From NCBI GenBank assembly GCA_964616985.1, contig CAZTVF010000049.1, positions 1-35,098 on the forward strand: a stretch of 35,098 nucleotides of DNA. The letters run 5' to 3'. Below the pieces are notes generated by a model that was not told the origin of the DNA, made no database searches, and saw only the letters and a list, made by a program, of their open reading frames with translations. The first letter of the stretch is position 1; each line of letters begins with the position of its first letter. Below are positions 31,846 to 35,098 of the stretch, piece by piece. The position numbers were made by a program, and so were the translations under genes. This stretch comes from CAZTVF01 sp964616985. GTDB lineage: Bacteria; Planctomycetota; Phycisphaerae; SM23-33.

Positions 31846-33369
31846 ATGAAGCTGCTCAAGGCCTCCGCACCGCTGATCGCGCTGATGACGTTCGCGTTAC
31901 TCGCCTGGCTGCTGGGGCCCACGCTGGCGTACCGAGCCGCTGCCGTCGACAAGCTCCCGGGCGACACGGCCCGCTCGGAGGTCGCCCAGCTTTCGAAGAA
32001 CGACACGCTCTCGCCCCTGTTCCGCGCCGTCGCCCGCGCGGTCAAGCCCGCCGTCGTAGAGGTCCGCGTCGTCAAGATGGTCCGCGAGCCGGACATGGAG
32101 GACTTCCTCCGCCGCTTCTTCGATGAGAACAGCCCCGGCGGCAAGCGGCCCGACGTTCGCGGCCGCATCCAGCCCCGGCCGGTGCACGGGCTGGGCTCGG
32201 GCGTCATCGTCGACGCCAACAACGGCTACATCCTCACCAACTATCACGTCGTCGGCGGGGCCGACTCCGTCGAGGTCGTCCTGGCCGACAACCGCAAGTT
32301 CGCCAATGAATGGATTCGCGTCGATCCACAGACGGACCTGGCCGTCATCAAGATCAAGCCCGACAACCTCACGGCCGCCCCGCTGGGCGACAGCGACAGG
32401 ATGGAGACCGGCGACTGGGTCCTGGCCATCGGCGCCCCCAGCGGCCTGTCGGCCACCGTCACCGCGGGCATCATCTCGGCCACCGGCCGCTCCACGGGCG
32501 ACAGTTCGGTGGCGGCCTCCTATCAGGATTTCCTGCAGATCGACGCAGCCATCAACCGCGGCAACAGCGGCGGCCCGCTGGTCAACATGCGCGCCGAAGT
32601 CATCGGCCTCAACAATCTGATCATCTCCTCCGGCGGCGGCAACGAGGGCATCGGCCTGGCCATCCCCTCGGCCATGGCCCGCCAGGTGATGCAGCAGTTG
32701 ATCACCCAGGGAAAGGTCACGCGCGGTTTCCTGGGCGTGGCCTACCAGGATGTCGACGACGCCCTGGCCCGCAGTTTCAAGCTGCCCGACACGCGGGGCG
32801 CCCTGGTGACCAAGGTGGTCGACAACAGCCCGGCCGCCAAGGCGGGCGTGCAGGTAGGCGACTTCATCATCGCCGTCGATGCCAAGCCCATTGTCAATGG
32901 CAACCAGCTCCGCAACACCATCGCCGCGCTGGGCCCCGGCAAGACGGCCAAGATCGACATCCTCCGCGAGGGCGAGAAGAAACAGTTCGAGATCGCCCTC
33001 ACCGAGCAGCCCAAGCAACTGGCCGCCACCACGGGGCCCGAAGACGACGAGCCCGCCGCCACCCAGCCCCGCAAATCCTTCCGCAGATTCGGCATGGAGG
33101 TGGCCAACCTCGGCGAGGACCTCGCCGTCAAGTTCGGCTACCGCAAGATCACCAAGGGCGTCGTCGTCACCGACGTCCGCCTGGGCTCCAGCGCCTACGA
33201 GCAGGGCCTCCGCGAGGGCATGCTCATCACGCAGGTAGCCGCCAAGGAGGTCCACAGCGTCGAGGAGCTGACGGCGGAGCTGGACAAGGCCAAGGAGGGC
33301 GCCCGCCTGCTGATCACCACGCCGCAGGGCACACAGCGATTCGTCTTCCTGGCCCCGGACAAACAGTGA
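31846..33369 (+). CDS. degP: DegP/HtrA-type periplasmic serine protease with two PDZ domains
   Basis: The 507-residue protein has an N-terminal signal or anchor helix (LIALMTFALLAWLLGPTLAY), then a trypsin-like domain with the triad H134 (LTNYHVVGG), D164 (PQTDLAVIKI) and S241 (NRGNSGGPLVN). PDZ1 (about 275-390, GFLGVAYQDV) and PDZ2 (about 415-505, GVVVTDVRLGSSAYEQGL) follow. Such proteases degrade or refold misfolded envelope proteins. The start at 31846 is fixed by GAAGGAGA at 31833-31839 and the signal sequence. Hsp20 and Lon genes follow, making a quality-control cluster. DegP, DegQ and DegS variants cannot be separated by eye; two PDZ domains favour DegP/DegQ. Confidence 0.94.
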   Translation: MKLLKASAPLIALMTFALLAWLLGPTLAYRAAAVDKLPGDTARSEVAQLSKNDTLSPLFRAVARAVKPAVVEVRVVKMVREPDMEDFLRRFFDENSPGGKRPDVRGRIQPRPVHGLGSGVIVDANNGYILTNYHVVGGADSVEVVLADNRKFANEWIRVDPQTDLAVIKIKPDNLTAAPLGDSDRMETGDWVLAIGAPSGLSATVTAGIISATGRSTGDSSVAASYQDFLQIDAAINRGNSGGPLVNMRAEVIGLNNLIISSGGGNEGIGLAIPSAMARQVMQQLITQGKVTRGFLGVAYQDVDDALARSFKLPDTRGALVTKVVDNSPAAKAGVQVGDFIIAVDAKPIVNGNQLRNTIAALGPGKTAKIDILREGEKKQFEIALTEQPKQLAATTGPEDDEPAATQPRKSFRRFGMEVANLGEDLAVKFGYRKITKGVVVTDVRLGSSAYEQGLREGMLITQVAAKEVHSVEELTAELDKAKEGARLLITTPQGTQRFVFLAPDKQ

Positions 33370-33478
33370 TTTCGGTTCCGTATTCGTCCGGCCCGTATAC
33401 AATGACAGGCGCGGACACTTCACGCCGGGCGGTTTCGGCCGCTCCGGCAGCGTACGTTGTTTCTGCGCGCGGTTGATC

Positions 33479-33503
33479 GGTGGCGGCCTTACGGGCCGCT
33501 GCC
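33479..33503. repeat. GGCGGCC-type hairpin, copy 4
   Basis: GGTGGCGGCC pairs with GGCCGCTGCC at eight of ten positions. It lies between the degP-like and hsp20 genes and shares its left arm with the hairpin at 18137. Confidence 0.5.
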
Positions 33504-33597
33504 AAAGAACGCTGAGATTCCCAGCCGTCGTCGAGCCGCTCCGCCGCCGCGGGCGAGGCTCGGCGCCGCAGGCAAGCCGGGCATGAAAGGGACGGGT

Positions 33598-34011
33598 ATG
33601 ATTTCCGCACACGCCACCGGACACCACAAGTTCAACGCGATGACCAAGATGCTCCAATGGGTCGACCATGTGCTCACCCCCGGCTCGCGGAAGTACTGCC
33701 CCGACGGCAGCTGGACCCCCGCCATCAACCTTTATGAAGACGACGGCTATTATTACATCGTCGCAGACATCGCCGGCGCCGACGTGGACCAGATGGAGCT
33801 GCGGGCCGAGGCGGGCGTCCTCACCCTGTGCGGACATCGCGAAACGCCCCAGCCCCCCCAGACCAACGGCACTGTCAGCCTGCACCTGATGGAGATCGAC
33901 CACGGCCGCTTCTGCCGGGCCCTGGAACTGCCGCCCAATGTGGACGTGAACGACATTCGTGCCTCTTACCGCAGCGGCTACCTGTGGGTCCGCATGCCCA
34001 AGAAGTCGTGA
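33598..34011 (+). CDS. Hsp20/alpha-crystallin small heat-shock protein
   Basis: The 137-residue protein contains the alpha-crystallin beta-sandwich: PAINLYEDDGYYYIVADIAGADVD, given as a region from about 41, then MELRAEAGVLTLCGHRE, and the C-terminal FCRALELPPNVDVNDIRASY with SGYLWVRMPK, matching the family's LP...A...GLL.I.PK end. Such holdases keep unfolded proteins soluble. The C-terminal IxI tail is missing, as the protein ends KKS. ATG 33598 is preferred over 33583 because AAAGGGACG precedes it at suitable spacing. No CIRCE element is seen upstream. lon begins eight bases after the stop. Confidence 0.9.
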   Translation: MISAHATGHHKFNAMTKMLQWVDHVLTPGSRKYCPDGSWTPAINLYEDDGYYYIVADIAGADVDQMELRAEAGVLTLCGHRETPQPPQTNGTVSLHLMEIDHGRFCRALELPPNVDVNDIRASYRSGYLWVRMPKKS

Positions 34012-34019
34012 GGGAGCCA

Positions 34020-35098
34020 ATGACCCAGGAACCTAAGAAGACCAAGATCGTCAACGAAGAGGAATCGGAAGTCATCATCCAGCCCCTCGGCGCCGAGGCC
34101 AAGGGCGATGATCCCGACGGCACGCAGTCGGTCACCATTCCCACCGAGATCGGCGTGCTGCCCGTCCGCAACATCGTCATCTTCCCGGGCACCGTCATCC
34201 CGCTGGGCGTCGGGCGCGAGAAGTCGCGCCGCCTCCTCGACGCCGCCTTGCCGGAAAAGAAGATCATCGTCACCCTCTGCCAGAAACGCTTCGAGACCGA
34301 GAACCCCTCGCCCGAGGACCTGTACACCATCGGCACGGCCACCATCATCCTCAAGCTGCTGCGGATGGACGAGAACAACCAGAGCATCATCGTCCACGGC
34401 CTGGCCCGAGTGCAGGTCGTGGAGTGGCTGGCGACGGAGCCCTACCTCAAAGCCCGCATCCGCGTGCTGCCCGAGGCCTCCCAGGGCTCCACCGAGACCG
34501 AGGCCCTGATGATGAACGTCCGCAACCTCGCCTCGCGCGTCATCCAGCTCATCCCCAACGTCCCCGAGGAGGCCTCCGTCGTCCTCAACAGCATCGACCA
34601 GCCCGGCGCCCTCGCCGACTTCCTCACCTCCAACCTCCTGCAGGTCGATGTGGCCGTCAAGCAGCGCATCCTCGAGCAGCTCGACGTCAATGCCCGCCTC
34701 CGCGAGGTCGGCGTCGAGCTCCAGCACCAGCTGGAGGTCATGGAACTGTCCAACAAGATCCACAACCAGGTCAAGGACAACATCGATAAGTCGCAGCGGG
34801 AGTACTTCCTCCAGGAGCAGCTCAAGGCCATCCAGAAGGAGCTCGGCCAGGTCGACGAGAAGACGGCCGAGATGGAGGAGCTCAAGAAGAAGATCGACGC
34901 CGCCGGCATGCCCGACACCGTCAAGACTGAGGTCATGCACGAGCTGTCGCGGCTGGAGAAGATCCCCTCCGCCTCGCCCGAATACAACGTGATGCGGACG
35001 TACATGGACATCATGGTCGAGCTCCCCTGGTCCAAGAGCACCGAGGACCTCCTGGACGTCAACCGCGCCCGCCAGGTGCTCGACGAGGACCACTACGA
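34020..35098 (+). CDS. lon: ATP-dependent protease Lon, N-terminal part
   Basis: The first 359 residues are present and the gene runs off the right edge. The Lon N-terminal substrate-binding domain (about 45-240) begins GVLPVRNIVIFPGTVIPLGV. A coiled helical segment follows with NKIHNQVKDNIDKSQREYFL and QEQLKAIQKELG, then YMDIMVELPWSKSTEDLLD, the conserved lead-in to the AAA+ module. The Walker motifs and the Ser-Lys protease dyad lie beyond the window. AGGGAG (34011-34016) overlaps the hsp20 stop, so hsp20 and lon are very likely cotranscribed, fitting heat-shock control. Confidence 0.95.
   Translation, partial: MTQEPKKTKIVNEEESEVIIQPLGAEAKGDDPDGTQSVTIPTEIGVLPVRNIVIFPGTVIPLGVGREKSRRLLDAALPEKKIIVTLCQKRFETENPSPEDLYTIGTATIILKLLRMDENNQSIIVHGLARVQVVEWLATEPYLKARIRVLPEASQGSTETEALMMNVRNLASRVIQLIPNVPEEASVVLNSIDQPGALADFLTSNLLQVDVAVKQRILEQLDVNARLREVGVELQHQLEVMELSNKIHNQVKDNIDKSQREYFLQEQLKAIQKELGQVDEKTAEMEELKKKIDAAGMPDTVKTEVMHELSRLEKIPSASPEYNVMRTYMDIMVELPWSKSTEDLLDVNRARQVLDEDHY

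Noticed and set aside
31897..34020. Minus-strand open frame of 707 codons opposite the degP-like and hsp20 genes
   Set aside because: It is a mirror frame of two genes with catalytic motifs, and its composition is typical of an antisense shadow.

Overview
The window reads as a chromosomal segment of a high-GC, Gram-negative bacterium, most likely a planctomycete (Phycisphaerae-like). The inference rests on gene content. There is a large secreted LamG/glycosidase-like protein, a sulfatase, a Gfo/Idh/MocA oxidoreductase, a GYF_2 protein, a DNA-binding/PTS-EIIA fusion, a YfhO-type membrane protein, Kdo transferase (an outer-membrane lipopolysaccharide trait) and dnaN followed by a dciA-type gene. 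No rRNA, tRNA, CRISPR array, phage module or transposase was recognised. Apart from one AT-rich patch (18171-18380), the window is compositionally uniform.

Layout. 1-3.6 kb: repeat-containing margin, then two minus-strand genes, a secreted TPR protein with a HEFTH zinc-peptidase motif and a 2[4Fe-4S] ferredoxin. 3.9-11.8 kb, plus strand: LTxxQ-repeat periplasmic protein, ThiF/MoeB-type E1-like enzyme, cysteine synthase, PHP phosphoesterase and a 1347-residue LamG/glycosidase-like protein. 11.8-14.8 kb, minus strand: nadA and murJ. 15.1-19.4 kb, plus strand: MazG-like protein, waaA, proB, a winged-helix-like protein behind the AT-rich leader, and a single-cluster ferredoxin. 19.7-20.7 kb, minus strand: Gfo/Idh/MocA oxidoreductase. 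21.4-23.6 kb, plus strand: dnaN, dciA and a small membrane protein. 23.8-26.7 kb, minus strand: a probable operon of a membrane/coiled-coil protein, a GYF_2 protein and a sulfatase interrupted by an amber codon. 27.1-31.5 kb, plus strand: HTH-EIIA fusion, DUF58 protein and YfhO-type protein (the last two overlap by ATGA). 31.8-35.1 kb, plus strand: a protein quality-control cluster of degP-like protease, hsp20 and lon (cut by the window end).

The most unusual content is in the repeats. At least five families of short palindromic or inverted repeats occupy the intergenic gaps. One of them sits inside the yfhO-like gene as an in-frame 111-bp insertion bounded by an 11-bp direct repeat, adding 37 residues without breaking the frame. 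This resembles the protein-inserted palindromic elements known from Rickettsia and is the observation I would follow first. Second is the sulfatase, whose formylglycine-type active-site motif is cut off from the rest of an otherwise intact frame by a single TAG.
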